DNA of 64,000 nucleotides, taken from assembly GCA_035622335.1 (NCBI GenBank), contig DASPVO010000004.1, positions 1 through 64,000 of the forward strand, read 5' to 3'. How positions within the stretch are numbered: position 1 is the stretch's first letter; each line of letters starts with the position of its first letter. This document shows positions 24,446 to 32,824 of this stretch, in pieces. Under the pieces are notes generated by a model, which ran no database searches, was not told where the DNA came from, and was given only the letters and a program-made list of their open reading frames with translations. Origin of the DNA: DATJAJ01 sp035622335 (GTDB taxonomy: Archaea; Thermoproteota; Nitrososphaeria; Nitrososphaerales; Gagatemarchaeaceae). Position numbers and translations under genes: made by a program.

Positions 24446-25849
24446 CTACTGGCCCTTCACGTAGTACTTCTGGATGAACTCTTCCTTTATGTTGGTGAGC
24501 TCAGACTCTGGAAGGTCAGAAAGGACCTCCCACGCTATCCTCAGGCTGTCTTCGAACGTCCTGTTCTCGTCGTACCCCTGGTTGAGGTACTTGCTCTCGA
24601 AGTCGTCCCCGAACTGAAGATACTTCAGGTCGGACGCCGTGAGGCCCGACTTTCCCACGATCTCTGCGAGCGCCCTCAACTCTATCGACCTCGAGTAGGC
24701 GTTGTAGAGCTGGTTCCCGACCTGGGAATAGTCCGGCCGAGCGCCGCCTCTCTTGATCACCGTCCCCAGAGCGGGTCCCATGAGCCTGCTCAGACTGGAA
24801 AGGACGTAGACTGGAGGATAGATCCCCTTCCTGAAAAGGTCTCTACCGAGGAATATCTGCCCTTCGGTGATGTAGCCCGTGAGGTCAGGGATCGGGTGGG
24901 TGACGTCGTCGCTTGGCATGGTCAGAATGGGCATCTGAGTGATGCTGCCCTTCCTGCCCTTTATCTTCCCGGCTCTCTCGTAGAGAGTCGACAGGTCGGT
25001 GTAGAGATACCCCGGGAATCCCTTCCTCCCCGGCACCTCCTCTCTCGCTGCGGAGATCTCGCGCAGGGCCTCTGCGTAGTTGGTTATGTCGGTGATGATC
25101 ACGAGGACGTGCATTCCTAGTTCGAACGCGAGGTACTCGGCGGCTGTCAGGGCTACCCTGGGTGTGATTATCCGCTCTATCGCGGGGTCGTCTGCCAGGT
25201 TGAGGTAGAGGATGCTTCTTCTGATGGCTCCCGACTGCTCGAGTGTCTTTTGAAAGAAGGAGGCTTCGCTGTGGGAGACTCCGACCGCCGCAAAGACCAC
25301 CGCGAACTCCTCTCCCTGACCCGCGACGGTCGCCTGCCTCGCAATCTGGGCTGCGAGGTTGTTGTGGGGCATTCCCGCGCCCGAGAAGATCGGGAGCTTC
25401 TGCCCCCTCACGAGAGTCAGCATCCCATCGATCACCGAGACGCCCGTCTGAATCAGGTCCGTGGGGTACTCCCTCCTCTCGGGGTTAATCGGAGCGCCGT
25501 TCACGTCGAGGAACGTCTTGGCCACGGGCTCCGGGAGCCCATCAAGCGGCTTGCCCAGGCCGTCGAAGACCCTGCCGAGAAGCTGGTCCGATACGGGGAT
25601 TTCCATCGTCCGTCCGAGAAACTTCGCTCGTGTACCGCTGACCGAGAGTCCAGAGGTCCCTTCAAAGACTTGGACCACGGCCTTCCCGAAGCCCGTCTCG
25701 AGGACCCTGGCCAGCCTGCGCGTGCCGCTCCCGTCCTCGATCTCCACGAGCTCATCGAACGCCGCCTTCTCGACCCCGTCGACCACAAGCAGAGGACCCT
25801 TGATCTCCGCGACCTTACTGTATTCCAGACCCGAGGAGGACTTAGCCAG
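24446..25849 (-). CDS. atpB: A-type ATPase subunit B (start upstream of the first GTG)
   Basis: Non-catalytic nucleotide-binding subunit B. Signatures include the degenerate P-loop region LPIFSGAGMPHNNLAAQIARQA and VVFAAVGVSHSEASFF. The first ATG/GTG/TTG in frame is GTG 25786, but the conserved N-terminal strand LEYSKVAEIKGPLLVV lies upstream of it in the same open frame. The only plausible initiators there are CTG at 25849-25847 (overlapping the atpA stop by 8 nt) or CTG at 25828-25826. The interval given uses the outer CTG; the minimum gene is 24446-25786. Confidence 0.9.
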   Translation of the reverse strand: MAKSSSGLEYSKVAEIKGPLLVVDGVEKAAFDELVEIEDGSGTRRLARVLETGFGKAVVQVFEGTSGLSVSGTRAKFLGRTMEIPVSDQLLGRVFDGLGKPLDGLPEPVAKTFLDVNGAPINPERREYPTDLIQTGVSVIDGMLTLVRGQKLPIFSGAGMPHNNLAAQIARQATVAGQGEEFAVVFAAVGVSHSEASFFQKTLEQSGAIRRSILYLNLADDPAIERIITPRVALTAAEYLAFELGMHVLVIITDITNYAEALREISAAREEVPGRKGFPGYLYTDLSTLYERAGKIKGRKGSITQMPILTMPSDDVTHPIPDLTGYITEGQIFLGRDLFRKGIYPPVYVLSSLSRLMGPALGTVIKRGGARPDYSQVGNQLYNAYSRSIELRALAEIVGKSGLTASDLKYLQFGDDFESKYLNQGYDENRTFEDSLRIAWEVLSDLPESELTNIKEEFIQKYYVKGQ

Positions 25850-27632
25850 CGACGGCCACCGCCTGAACCGTCCCGAAAGAAGCGAACTCGCTCAACATCT
25901 CCTTCACGACCGCGTCCAGCTTGTCCATCTCGTCATTCTTGATGGCGAACTTCGCCCTCAGCATCTTGGAGGTGACCTGCATCCCCCTGACCTTGGCGAG
26001 CGGCACCCCGTTCCTAAGGCATTTCAGAGCCTCCTGATGAAACTGGACGAACATCTTCATCATCACGAACTGCTTCTGCGGGCTGCAGTAGGCGTCCGTG
26101 TCGTCGTACGCGTTCTGCTGGAGGAAGCCTATCTGGATCATCCTAGCGACGTCCAGGATCAGCTTCTCCTCGTCGGGGAGGGCTTCAGGCCCGAGGAGCC
26201 TGACTATCTCCTTAAGCGCGTCCTCTCTCTGGAGGATTCCGTAGGCTTCGCTCCTGACCGAAGCCCACTCCTTGTCTACCTTCTCCGCCCACCACTTGGC
26301 GACCGAGTCGACGTAACCTGAGTATGAGGTCATCCAGTTGATCGAAGGATAGTGGCGTGAGTAGGCGAGCCTTGCATCTAGCGCCCAGAAGTTCTTCACG
26401 AACCTGATTGTCTGCGCCGTTACCGGTTCGGTGAAATCGCCCCCGGCGGGCGACACCGCCCCGATGAGGGTGATGGAACCTGTCCGTTCAGGGGAGCCGA
26501 GCACTGTCATCCTGCCCGCTCTCTCGTAGAACTCGGCGAGCCTTGAAGCCAGGTAGGAGGGGTAGCCCTCCTCTGCCGGCATCTCTTCGAGCCTTCCGCT
26601 TATCTCTCGCAAAGCCTCGGCCCATCTGCTGGTCGAGTCCGCAACCAGAACGGTGTCGTAACCCATGTCCCTGTAGTACTCTGCCATGGTCGCGCCCGTG
26701 TAGATGCTGGCCTCCCTTGCGGCGACCGGCATGTTGCTGACGTTCGCCACGAGGATCGTCCTCTCCATGAGGGGCCGGCCCGATGCAGGGTCGATCAGCT
26801 CTGGGAACTCGACGAGGACTTCGGTCATCTCGTTCCCACGTTCTCCGCAGCCGATGTGGAAGACGACCTTGGAGTCGGCCCACTTCGCTATAGAGTGAAG
26901 GGTGACAGTCTTGCCGGTGCCGAACGCGCCGGGTATGGCGCCCGTACCGCCCTTTGCCATCGGAAATACAGAGTCGAGCACTCGCTGGCCGGTCATGAGC
27001 GGTATCGCGGGGTCCAGTCTCGCTCTGATGGGGCGGGGCGTCCTCACCGGCCAGCGGTGGTAGAGTTTGAGCTCGTGCTTGTCTCCGGCCTTGTCCTCGG
27101 CCACACAGACCGTCTGGTCGAGCGTGAACTTCCCTCCCTTGACAACGTCCTTCGCCTTCGACCTTTGGAGTGTTGGCGGGGCGAGTATTCTGTGCTCGAT
27201 CAGAGGCGTCTCCTGGACCGTCCCGAGCACTGTTCCTCCTTCGACCTCGTCGCCGGGTTTGACCCGCGGCGTGAACTCCCACTTCTTGTCGAACGGAATC
27301 GAGTCGGCCGTCACTCCTCTGGTGATGAATGCGCCTGCCTTCTTCGCGATTACGTCCAGAGGCCTCTGAAGTCCGTCGTAGATCGTCCCGATCATGCCCG
27401 GACCCAAGGTCGTCGAGAGGGGTTGACCCGTCCCCGTGACAGGCTCGCCTGGCCTGAGGCCGCTGGTCGATTCGTACACCTGGACGAATGCTATGTCGCC
27501 CGTGAGCTTGATGACCTCCCCGACGAGCTTCTCTTCGCCGACCTGTACCACCTCGTACATCTTGGCCGCTGCCATGCCCGATGCCTTGACGGCCGGTCCG
27601 GAGATCCACTCAATCTTCCCCTTGACGACCAA
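25842..27632 (-). CDS. atpA: A-type ATPase catalytic subunit A
   Basis: Catalytic A subunit, 596 residues. The Walker A loop is GAIPGAFGTGKT, with the catalytic arginine-finger context and the SIGCGERGNEM-type segment (HIGCGERGNEMTEVLVEFPEL). The VADSTSRWAEALREISGRLEEMPAEEGYP stretch is diagnostic, and the family's non-homologous bulge domain lies at about 120-190. There is no intein in the P-loop. It is the first gene of the A-B-D block and starts with TTG 27632. Confidence 0.97.
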   Translation of the reverse strand: MVVKGKIEWISGPAVKASGMAAAKMYEVVQVGEEKLVGEVIKLTGDIAFVQVYESTSGLRPGEPVTGTGQPLSTTLGPGMIGTIYDGLQRPLDVIAKKAGAFITRGVTADSIPFDKKWEFTPRVKPGDEVEGGTVLGTVQETPLIEHRILAPPTLQRSKAKDVVKGGKFTLDQTVCVAEDKAGDKHELKLYHRWPVRTPRPIRARLDPAIPLMTGQRVLDSVFPMAKGGTGAIPGAFGTGKTVTLHSIAKWADSKVVFHIGCGERGNEMTEVLVEFPELIDPASGRPLMERTILVANVSNMPVAAREASIYTGATMAEYYRDMGYDTVLVADSTSRWAEALREISGRLEEMPAEEGYPSYLASRLAEFYERAGRMTVLGSPERTGSITLIGAVSPAGGDFTEPVTAQTIRFVKNFWALDARLAYSRHYPSINWMTSYSGYVDSVAKWWAEKVDKEWASVRSEAYGILQREDALKEIVRLLGPEALPDEEKLILDVARMIQIGFLQQNAYDDTDAYCSPQKQFVMMKMFVQFHQEALKCLRNGVPLAKVRGMQVTSKMLRAKFAIKNDEMDKLDAVVKEMLSEFASFGTVQAVAVAG

Positions 27633-27761
27633 GGCTAAGAATCAAGAAAGCCTCGGGCGAGTACCTTCAAAAGCCTTGTGATGGGTCAAGAGGTTTTTCC
27701 GCTCGGTGAAGCGCACCCGGACCTTAGGGTTGTGCCAGTCCCGTTCCCTTCGTGAACAAGG

Positions 27762-27770
27762 GTTTATCAT
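27762..27770 (+). promoter_or_regulatory. TATA box of the CDGSH gene
   Basis: GTTTATCAT, 24-32 nt before the ATG at 27794, supporting that start. Confidence 0.5.
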
Positions 27771-27793
27771 CCACTCAGGGTCTCAGGCACTGG

Positions 27794-28516
27794 ATGCCCA
27801 AGCCTCACGAAGGGAAGATAGTGGTCTCGAAGGACGGTCCATACGTGGTCTCCGCTGGGATTCCGCTCACCATGGAAATAATTGAGCCCAACGAGGAAGG
27901 CCTGTCTTGGAACTGGAAGAGGGCGAAGAGCTTCGAGACCAAGGGGGAGTACAGGCTCTGCCGCTGTGGTCGGTCGAAGACAAAGCCATTCTGCGATGGT
28001 TCGCACGCTCGGGCTCACTTCGACGGCGAGGAGACGGCGACACGCCAACCATATGCGAGGCAGGCCGACGTGTTCGACGGCGCGACCATGACGCTCAGCG
28101 ACGCAGAGAATCTTTGTGCCTTCGCCCGCTTCTGCGACCCGGGAGGCAAAATCTGGTCACTGCTGGATTCGACCGACGACCGAGAGACCCGAAAGCTCGT
28201 CATAAGAGAAGAGGAGCATTGTCCCTCGGGAAGGCTGGTGCTCCACGACAAGAAGACGGGTGAAGAGATCGAGCCGGAGCTCGAACCCTCGATAGGTGTG
28301 GTGGAGGACCCCGCTCTGGGGTGCAGCGGCCCCCTCTACGTGCAGGGAGGAGTGAGGGTCGAGTCCGAGGATGGGATACCTTACGAGGCTAGAAATCGCG
28401 TGACCCTCTGCCGCTGCGGGGCGTCGGCCAACAAGCCATTCTGCAACGGGAGCCATGCGAGCATCCGCTTTAGGGACGGCCTGGTTGAGTTCATCCCTCT
28501 AAAGAAAGGTAAGTAA
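27794..28516 (+). CDS. Double-CDGSH iron-sulfur protein
   Basis: A 240-residue protein with two CDGSH-type [2Fe-2S] motifs: CRCGRSKTKPFCDGSH (about residues 54-69) and CRCGASANKPFCNGSH (about 211-226). A central region with ENLCAFARFCDPGGK and EEEHCPSGRLVLHD adds further cysteines, resembling the three-part CDGSH/DUF1271 proteins that handle electron transfer or Fe-S trafficking. The second motif has Asn for Asp (CNGSH). It is oriented against the ATPase genes on both sides. ATG 27794 is chosen by its TATA box. Confidence 0.88.
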   Translation: MPKPHEGKIVVSKDGPYVVSAGIPLTMEIIEPNEEGLSWNWKRAKSFETKGEYRLCRCGRSKTKPFCDGSHARAHFDGEETATRQPYARQADVFDGATMTLSDAENLCAFARFCDPGGKIWSLLDSTDDRETRKLVIREEEHCPSGRLVLHDKKTGEEIEPELEPSIGVVEDPALGCSGPLYVQGGVRVESEDGIPYEARNRVTLCRCGASANKPFCNGSHASIRFRDGLVEFIPLKKGK

Positions 28517-28541
28517 GTCAACGGGTAAGCCCGAGCGATCC

Positions 28542-29162
28542 CTAAGGCTTCTTGGACGCACCGGCGCTCTGACCTGTCAGGAGGTCGGATACACTCTTGC
28601 GCAGCATCGGTCGCATCCTCTCTAGCCTGGCCTCGTACGTGTTGTCGAACCTCACGCTGCCGTCCAAAGACACGAGCACCGCACCCCCGAGAGACTGTAT
28701 CGCTTCCTCTGACAGTGAGAGCTTGACGGGACCCTTGTTCAGCTTCTTCAAGACGGATGCAATCACTTTGTGGTCTTCCTTGTTGCAGTGCACGCTCGCG
28801 ACCGGTCCTATCGCCTCCATCCCCTCTTTGATCAGCCTCCCGAGGGATGCTTGGCGTTCTTCGAGAGGAGCTGACGCCAGCCTCTTGTTCGCTTCATCGA
28901 AGACGTCGTTGACAGCGCGCTCTAGAGCTTTGAGCTGCATGTTTCTCGATTCTAGTTCTGCGGAACCTATGATCTGCCTACGCAGCTGCTCCGCCTGCCT
29001 CCTCCCCTCTTCGAGGATCTTAGCTGTCGCGTCGGTGCTCTCCTTTCTCGCTTCTTCGATTAATCTCAGTGAAGCATCCTTTCCTTCGGCGAGATCGGAG
29101 ATTACTCCCTCCTCGAATTCGGAGGAGACCTTCGAGAGCGTCATCTCTGCTGCTTCGCTCAC
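28542..29162 (-). CDS. atpE: A-type ATPase subunit E
   Basis: Peripheral-stalk subunit E, 206 residues. The N-terminal half is a charged coiled coil (LRLIEEARKESTDATAKILEEGRRQAEQLRRQIIGSAE). The C-terminal domain has the SLGGAVLVSLDGSVRFDNTYEARLERMRPMLRKSVSDLL pattern that matches the family. It is in the H-F-E order, 2 nt after atpF. Confidence 0.93.
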   Translation of the reverse strand: MSEAAEMTLSKVSSEFEEGVISDLAEGKDASLRLIEEARKESTDATAKILEEGRRQAEQLRRQIIGSAELESRNMQLKALERAVNDVFDEANKRLASAPLEERQASLGRLIKEGMEAIGPVASVHCNKEDHKVIASVLKKLNKGPVKLSLSEEAIQSLGGAVLVSLDGSVRFDNTYEARLERMRPMLRKSVSDLLTGQSAGASKKP

Positions 29163-29164
29163 TC

Positions 29165-29461
29165 TCAGACCCCCAGGATAGACCGGAGCATCGCCCTATA
29201 CTCGACCTTCTCTTGTTTGCTGCCTGGTCCAGGAACTTCGTAAATGAGCGGCACCGCCTTCTTTGCCCTGATCGCAGTCAGCTCGTCCCTTATTGGCTTC
29301 GCCACGTCATCGCTGATCATAATCAGCCCTACTTTGGAGTCCCTGACCAGGGCGTCGACCTTCGAAAGCGCCTCCCTCCCCGACGAAACGTACTCCCCCG
29401 AAACGCCCGCGAGCACGAAGCCCGTCACGAACGCCTTTCCGCCTATTGCCACCACTTTCAC
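29165..29461 (-). CDS. atpF: A-type ATPase subunit F
   Basis: Central-stalk subunit F, 98 residues, with a Rossmann-like fold: VVAIGGKAFVTGFVLAGVSG, then KVGLIMISDDVAKPIRDELTAIRAKKAVPLIYEVPGPGS. It overlaps atpH by 4 nt and precedes atpE by 2 nt. Confidence 0.93.
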   Translation of the reverse strand: MKVVAIGGKAFVTGFVLAGVSGEYVSSGREALSKVDALVRDSKVGLIMISDDVAKPIRDELTAIRAKKAVPLIYEVPGPGSKQEKVEYRAMLRSILGV

Positions 29462-29787
29462 GAGCTGTCACCGAGCAGCCTCTTTGTAACGTGGTCGACC
29501 GCCGTCGCCTTCTTCTTCGAAATCATCTCCTTGAATTCGGCGAGCGCGTCCTCGCCTGCGTCCTTGATCTTCTCCGCTTCCTTGTTCGCGGCTCCTCGTA
29601 CCCTGGCCACGTCGTGCTCCGCGTCGGAGCGAGCCTTGGTTATCGCCCTGGACTTCGCGCTCTCTGCCCAGTCGCTCGCGGACTTCACTATGCGTTTCTT
29701 CGAGTCCGCTGCCTCGGCCTTGATCGAATCGAGGGAGGATTCGAACTCCTTGAGTGCCTTTATGGCCTCTTCTAGGGCTTGAGACAA
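29458..29787 (-). CDS. atpH: A-type ATPase subunit H (peripheral stalk)
   Basis: A 109-residue, almost entirely helical, Ala/Lys/Glu-rich protein (SLDSIKAEAADSKKRIVKSASDWAESAKSRAITKARSDAEHDVARVRGAANKEAEKIKDAG), typical of AhaH-type stalk subunits that pair with E. It starts with TTG 29787; a GTTTAATTAC box at about 29813-29822 fits leaderless transcription. The H assignment rests on composition and gene order rather than fixed motifs. Confidence 0.8.
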   Translation of the reverse strand: MSQALEEAIKALKEFESSLDSIKAEAADSKKRIVKSASDWAESAKSRAITKARSDAEHDVARVRGAANKEAEKIKDAGEDALAEFKEMISKKKATAVDHVTKRLLGDSS

Positions 29788-29832
29788 TTCGACTTCGGCC
29801 TCTCGAGTGTCGTTGCGTAATTAAACGTGACT

Positions 29833-30165
29833 CTAAGTCGTCAGCCTCAGTATCGCCCTGGCGACTTCTCCGTCTGACTCCTGAAGCGCTGAGATCGCCC
29901 TCTCCCTTGTAACGTTCGCCTGCTGTTGGACGAGCAGTACGTCTTCTTCGTTGTATGACCTCTTTTCCCGCTCGACCTCCTCGACTTCGCCCGTCACTTG
30001 GAAGATCCTGTTCCCCTGGAAGTTGACCTCGGTTACTGCCGCTCCCGCCAGGTGCAGCTCCTTGTCCTTTGTGATGATGACGACCTCCTCGACGTCGGGC
30101 ATCTCCACTTGATTGATGCCCATCTTCTCCATCGCCCTTCTAGCCTGTCTGTTGTCCATCTTCAT
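29833..30165 (-). CDS. Nascent polypeptide-associated complex protein (aNAC)
   Basis: A 110-residue alpha-NAC homologue that binds ribosomes near the exit tunnel. The NAC domain is seen in RRAMEKMGINQVEMPDVEEVVIITKDKELHLAGAAVTEVNFQGNRIFQVTGE. A C-terminal UBA domain follows (EEDVLLVQQQANVTRERAISALQESDGEVARAILRLT). It overlaps the upstream PUA gene by 4 nt. Confidence 0.95.
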   Translation of the reverse strand: MKMDNRQARRAMEKMGINQVEMPDVEEVVIITKDKELHLAGAAVTEVNFQGNRIFQVTGEVEEVEREKRSYNEEDVLLVQQQANVTRERAISALQESDGEVARAILRLTT

Positions 30166-30659
30166 GACTTTGCGCCTTGCCTGACCTTTACGGCGACCCC
30201 GCTCTTAAATTGTGTCATGTGTCTCCCGTTAATGACAGCCGTGCCCACGGCGACCACCTGGCCCCGCCGGTCCAGGACCACGACCTCGCCCCTCGGCCAG
30301 ACGTTCTCGCCAGCGGCGTCGACGAACTTGCAGAAGACGGACTTGCCTGATTGCACGAACGGGACGGCGTCCTCGGAGATCGTGACGCAGTTCTTCCTGA
30401 ACTCGCGGCTGTTTACCAAGATCCGCGCCCCGTATATCGATAGCGCCATAGCCCCATTGGGTTTGACGGTCGCGAACAGCTCTCGGTTGAGGTAGACCAG
30501 TTTGAGCCTCCCCGAACGCCGTGAGAAGACGAGGCTGAACCCGTTGGTTGGAAGCGCTTTGCTCGCTCCCCTTCCAAAGAGGTAGTCCACAAGGATCTCG
30601 ACCCGCCTCATGGCATCCGGCTCGCTCGCCGATATGTAAAATGGATTCCCAACGTTCAA
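30162..30659 (-). CDS. PUA-domain RNA-binding protein
   Basis: A 165-residue protein ending in a PUA domain (GENVWPRGEVVVLDRRGQVVAVGTAVINGRHMTQFKSGVAVKVRQGAKS). The N-terminal region (YLFGRGASKALPTNGFSLVFSRRSGRLKLVYLNRELFATVKPNGAMALSIYGARIL) is the domain found before PUA in archaeal tRNA-guanine-transglycosylase-like and related proteins. It is likely involved in RNA modification or ribosome assembly. It forms a tight pair with NAC. Confidence 0.85.
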   Translation of the reverse strand: MNVGNPFYISASEPDAMRRVEILVDYLFGRGASKALPTNGFSLVFSRRSGRLKLVYLNRELFATVKPNGAMALSIYGARILVNSREFRKNCVTISEDAVPFVQSGKSVFCKFVDAAGENVWPRGEVVVLDRRGQVVAVGTAVINGRHMTQFKSGVAVKVRQGAKS

Positions 30660-30717
30660 ATAAACTTGAGAACAGAAATCGATTCGTGGTCGTTCAGCCC
30701 GCTCGAGACGGAAACCC

Positions 30718-31794
30718 TTGACGCAGAAGGCTCTGCTGATTCACTATCCCGACCCAAACGTCGCCGAAGAAGCCAAGGGTCTGGCCGAGGCGGCGGGATA
30801 CGAGCCCACGGCCACCGTTGTCCAGAGGTACCTGTCGAGGTCTAGGATGGGCATTGGAGTAGGAAAAGCTCAGGAGGTCTCGGCTATCGTCAGAGAGCGA
30901 GGAATCGACACCGTACTCTTCGACTCAAGGCTCAATGCGTCGCAGACATACAACCTGGCGAAGCTCTGCAAGGTGGAGGTCAAGGACAGGGAGAAACTGA
31001 TTCTGGAGATCTTCGCTAGGAGGGCTACCACAGCCGAGGCCAAACTCCAAGTAAAGCTCGCCGAACTGAACTACGAGCTGCCGAGGGCGCGAGACAAGGT
31101 CAGGATGGCCAAGTCCGGGGAGCAGCCCGGTTTCTTCGGGCTAGGCAAGTACGAGGTCGATGTCTACGTGAGGATGATGAAGAGACAGGTCGCGGTTCTG
31201 AGGCGTAAGGTCGAGGAAGTCAGGGGTCAGAGGGGCGTGCAGAGGAGGCAAAGAGACAGGGCAGGGCTCACCACGGTTGCAATCACGGGTTACACTGGCT
31301 CAGGCAAGACCACTCTCTTCAACTCCCTCACTGGCGAAACGAAGGAGGCCGGAGGCGGCGCCTTCACGACTCTGGCCCCCACCACGCGCTCTGTGTACAT
31401 CGAAGGCAGGAAGGTACTCTTCTCGGACACGGTCGGCTTCATCAGCAGGCTTCCCACCTATCTCATCGAGGCGTTCAAGTCTACCCTAGAGGAAGTCTCG
31501 TTGGCGAGCGTCGTTCTGCTGCTCCTCGACGCTAGTCAACCGGCCGACAAGTTCCAGATAGCCTACGAGAGCTGCATGGAGACGTTGGCCGAACTGGGTG
31601 TGTTCCCCTCGAGGGTGTTCGTCGTCTTCAACAAGATAGACTTGGCACGCGGTGCAATAGACGAAATGACGAGACGATTGAGCATCGTCGAACCCGTCTC
31701 CATCTCCGCCAAGACCGGAGAGGGCCTGTCCGAATTGGAGCGCAGGCTGTCGACCACTCTGAGCAGGATCCAGGAAACAGTGATAGCACACTGA
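30718..31794 (+). CDS. hflX: GTPase HflX
   Basis: A 358-residue ribosome-associated GTPase. The N-terminal HflX domain contains the glycine-rich SRSRMGIGVGKAQEVSAIVRERGIDTVLFD. A helical linker follows, then the G domain: G1 TGYTGSGKTTLFNSLTG, G3 DTVGFISRLP, G4 NKID, G5 SAKTGEG. The GFISRLP segment is diagnostic. The start is TTG 30718. Its stop overlaps the likely CTG start of aTrm56. Confidence 0.96.
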   Translation: MTQKALLIHYPDPNVAEEAKGLAEAAGYEPTATVVQRYLSRSRMGIGVGKAQEVSAIVRERGIDTVLFDSRLNASQTYNLAKLCKVEVKDREKLILEIFARRATTAEAKLQVKLAELNYELPRARDKVRMAKSGEQPGFFGLGKYEVDVYVRMMKRQVAVLRRKVEEVRGQRGVQRRQRDRAGLTTVAITGYTGSGKTTLFNSLTGETKEAGGGAFTTLAPTTRSVYIEGRKVLFSDTVGFISRLPTYLIEAFKSTLEEVSLASVVLLLLDASQPADKFQIAYESCMETLAELGVFPSRVFVVFNKIDLARGAIDEMTRRLSIVEPVSISAKTGEGLSELERRLSTTLSRIQETVIAH

Positions 31795-32318
31795 CGAGAA
31801 GCATAGAGGTCCTCCGTGTAGGACAGCGATACGTGAGAGACGACAGGACGCTCACGCACCTCTGCCTCGTCTCGAGGGCGCTAGGCGCTGAAAGAATCTA
31901 CCTCCAAGAAGTCGAGAAGGACGTTCCAGGCACGGTGCAGAAGGTGAACGAGGACTGGGGAGGAGAGTTTCAAGTGGTGACGAGCGCCAGCTGGAAGAAG
32001 GTAATCGCTGACGCGAAGTCAGCGGGGAGGAAGGTTGTGCACCTCACAATGTACGGAGTGCCACTGCAGGACGTCGTCGAAGAGCTACAGCGCCAGGAGA
32101 AGCTGCTCTTCGTCGTGGGAGGGCCGAAGGTCCCTGGCTTCGTCTATCACGAGTCAGACTACAACGTCGCGGTGACCTCGCAGCCTCACTCCGAAATCGC
32201 GGCTCTCGCAATAACGCTCCATGACGTCCAGTCCGGAGAAGAACTTAAGAAGAACTTCGGCAAAAGTAGACTGCGCATTCTTCCCACAGCCAGAGGGAAG
32301 CGCGTCGTGAGAAATTGA
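31791..32318 (+). CDS. trm56: tRNA (cytidine-56-2'-O)-methyltransferase aTrm56
   Basis: Archaea-specific SPOUT enzyme methylating C56 in the T loop. The body matches well (RDDRTLTHLCLVSRALGAERIYL, VVHLTMYGVPLQDV, LLFVVGGPKVPGFVYHESDYNVAVTSQPHSEIAALAITL). The first conventional start is GTG 31833, but the conserved opening SIEVLRVGQRYVRDDRT lies upstream in frame. CTG 31791, overlapping the hflX stop as CTGA, restores it. A GTG start would remove the first beta strand, so CTG initiation is likely. Its target, the T loop, is the site of introns in the tRNA-Ser and tRNA-iMet genes here. Confidence 0.93.
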   Translation: MTRSIEVLRVGQRYVRDDRTLTHLCLVSRALGAERIYLQEVEKDVPGTVQKVNEDWGGEFQVVTSASWKKVIADAKSAGRKVVHLTMYGVPLQDVVEELQRQEKLLFVVGGPKVPGFVYHESDYNVAVTSQPHSEIAALAITLHDVQSGEELKKNFGKSRLRILPTARGKRVVRN

Positions 32319-32824
32319 AGATAGAGTATGAAGACACTTTCGTAAAGGTCGCCGGTCTCATAGGAGGACCGGACTACGTGAGGGTAGCCAGGGCTCTACT
32401 CAACAATGAAAACGCGACCGACGAAGAGATCGCCTCGGCCACGGGTCTGAAGATCAAGACGGTGAGGAAGGCTCTCTATGATTTGTTCGGAAGGAGCCTC
32501 ATCACAGGCGTCCGAGTTCGAGATCCGAAGAGAGGCTGGTTCGTCTACAGGTGGAAGGCACAGCGAGACCAGACCGATGGGTTCATTCAGACTCAGAGAA
32601 AGAAGATACTGACCAGGCTACGGCAGAGGCTCGAGTTCGAGGAGACTCATGAATTCTACCACTGCGGGACGCCGACCTGCCAGACCAGGACCTTCGAGGA
32701 CGCCATGGAGAACTTCTTCAAGTGTCCTACCTGTTCCAAGCCCCTCAACAGGCTGGACAACACGGAGCTGAAGGATGCTCTACGCTGGAAGACGAAACAG
32801 CTCGAAGACGAGCTGGTCAAGTGA
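32315..32824 (+). CDS. tfe: Transcription factor E, alpha subunit
   Basis: A 169-residue homologue of TFIIE-alpha, which helps promoter opening. The N-terminal winged helix is YVRVARALLNNENATDEEIASATGLKIKTVRKALYDLFGRSLI. The C-terminal zinc ribbon is CGTPTCQTRTFEDAMENFFKCPTCSKPL, with a non-standard CxxxxC first knuckle. It starts at TTG 32315, overlapping the trm56 stop by 4 nt, and is followed by an overlapping HD gene. Confidence 0.95.
   Translation: MKIEYEDTFVKVAGLIGGPDYVRVARALLNNENATDEEIASATGLKIKTVRKALYDLFGRSLITGVRVRDPKRGWFVYRWKAQRDQTDGFIQTQRKKILTRLRQRLEFEETHEFYHCGTPTCQTRTFEDAMENFFKCPTCSKPLNRLDNTELKDALRWKTKQLEDELVK

Noticed and set aside
26488..27609. 373-codon open frame on the minus strand in another frame of atpA
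   Set aside because: It is a GC-driven shadow of the catalytic A subunit; composition (Arg/Gly/His-rich) is unlike a protein and no motif is recognised.
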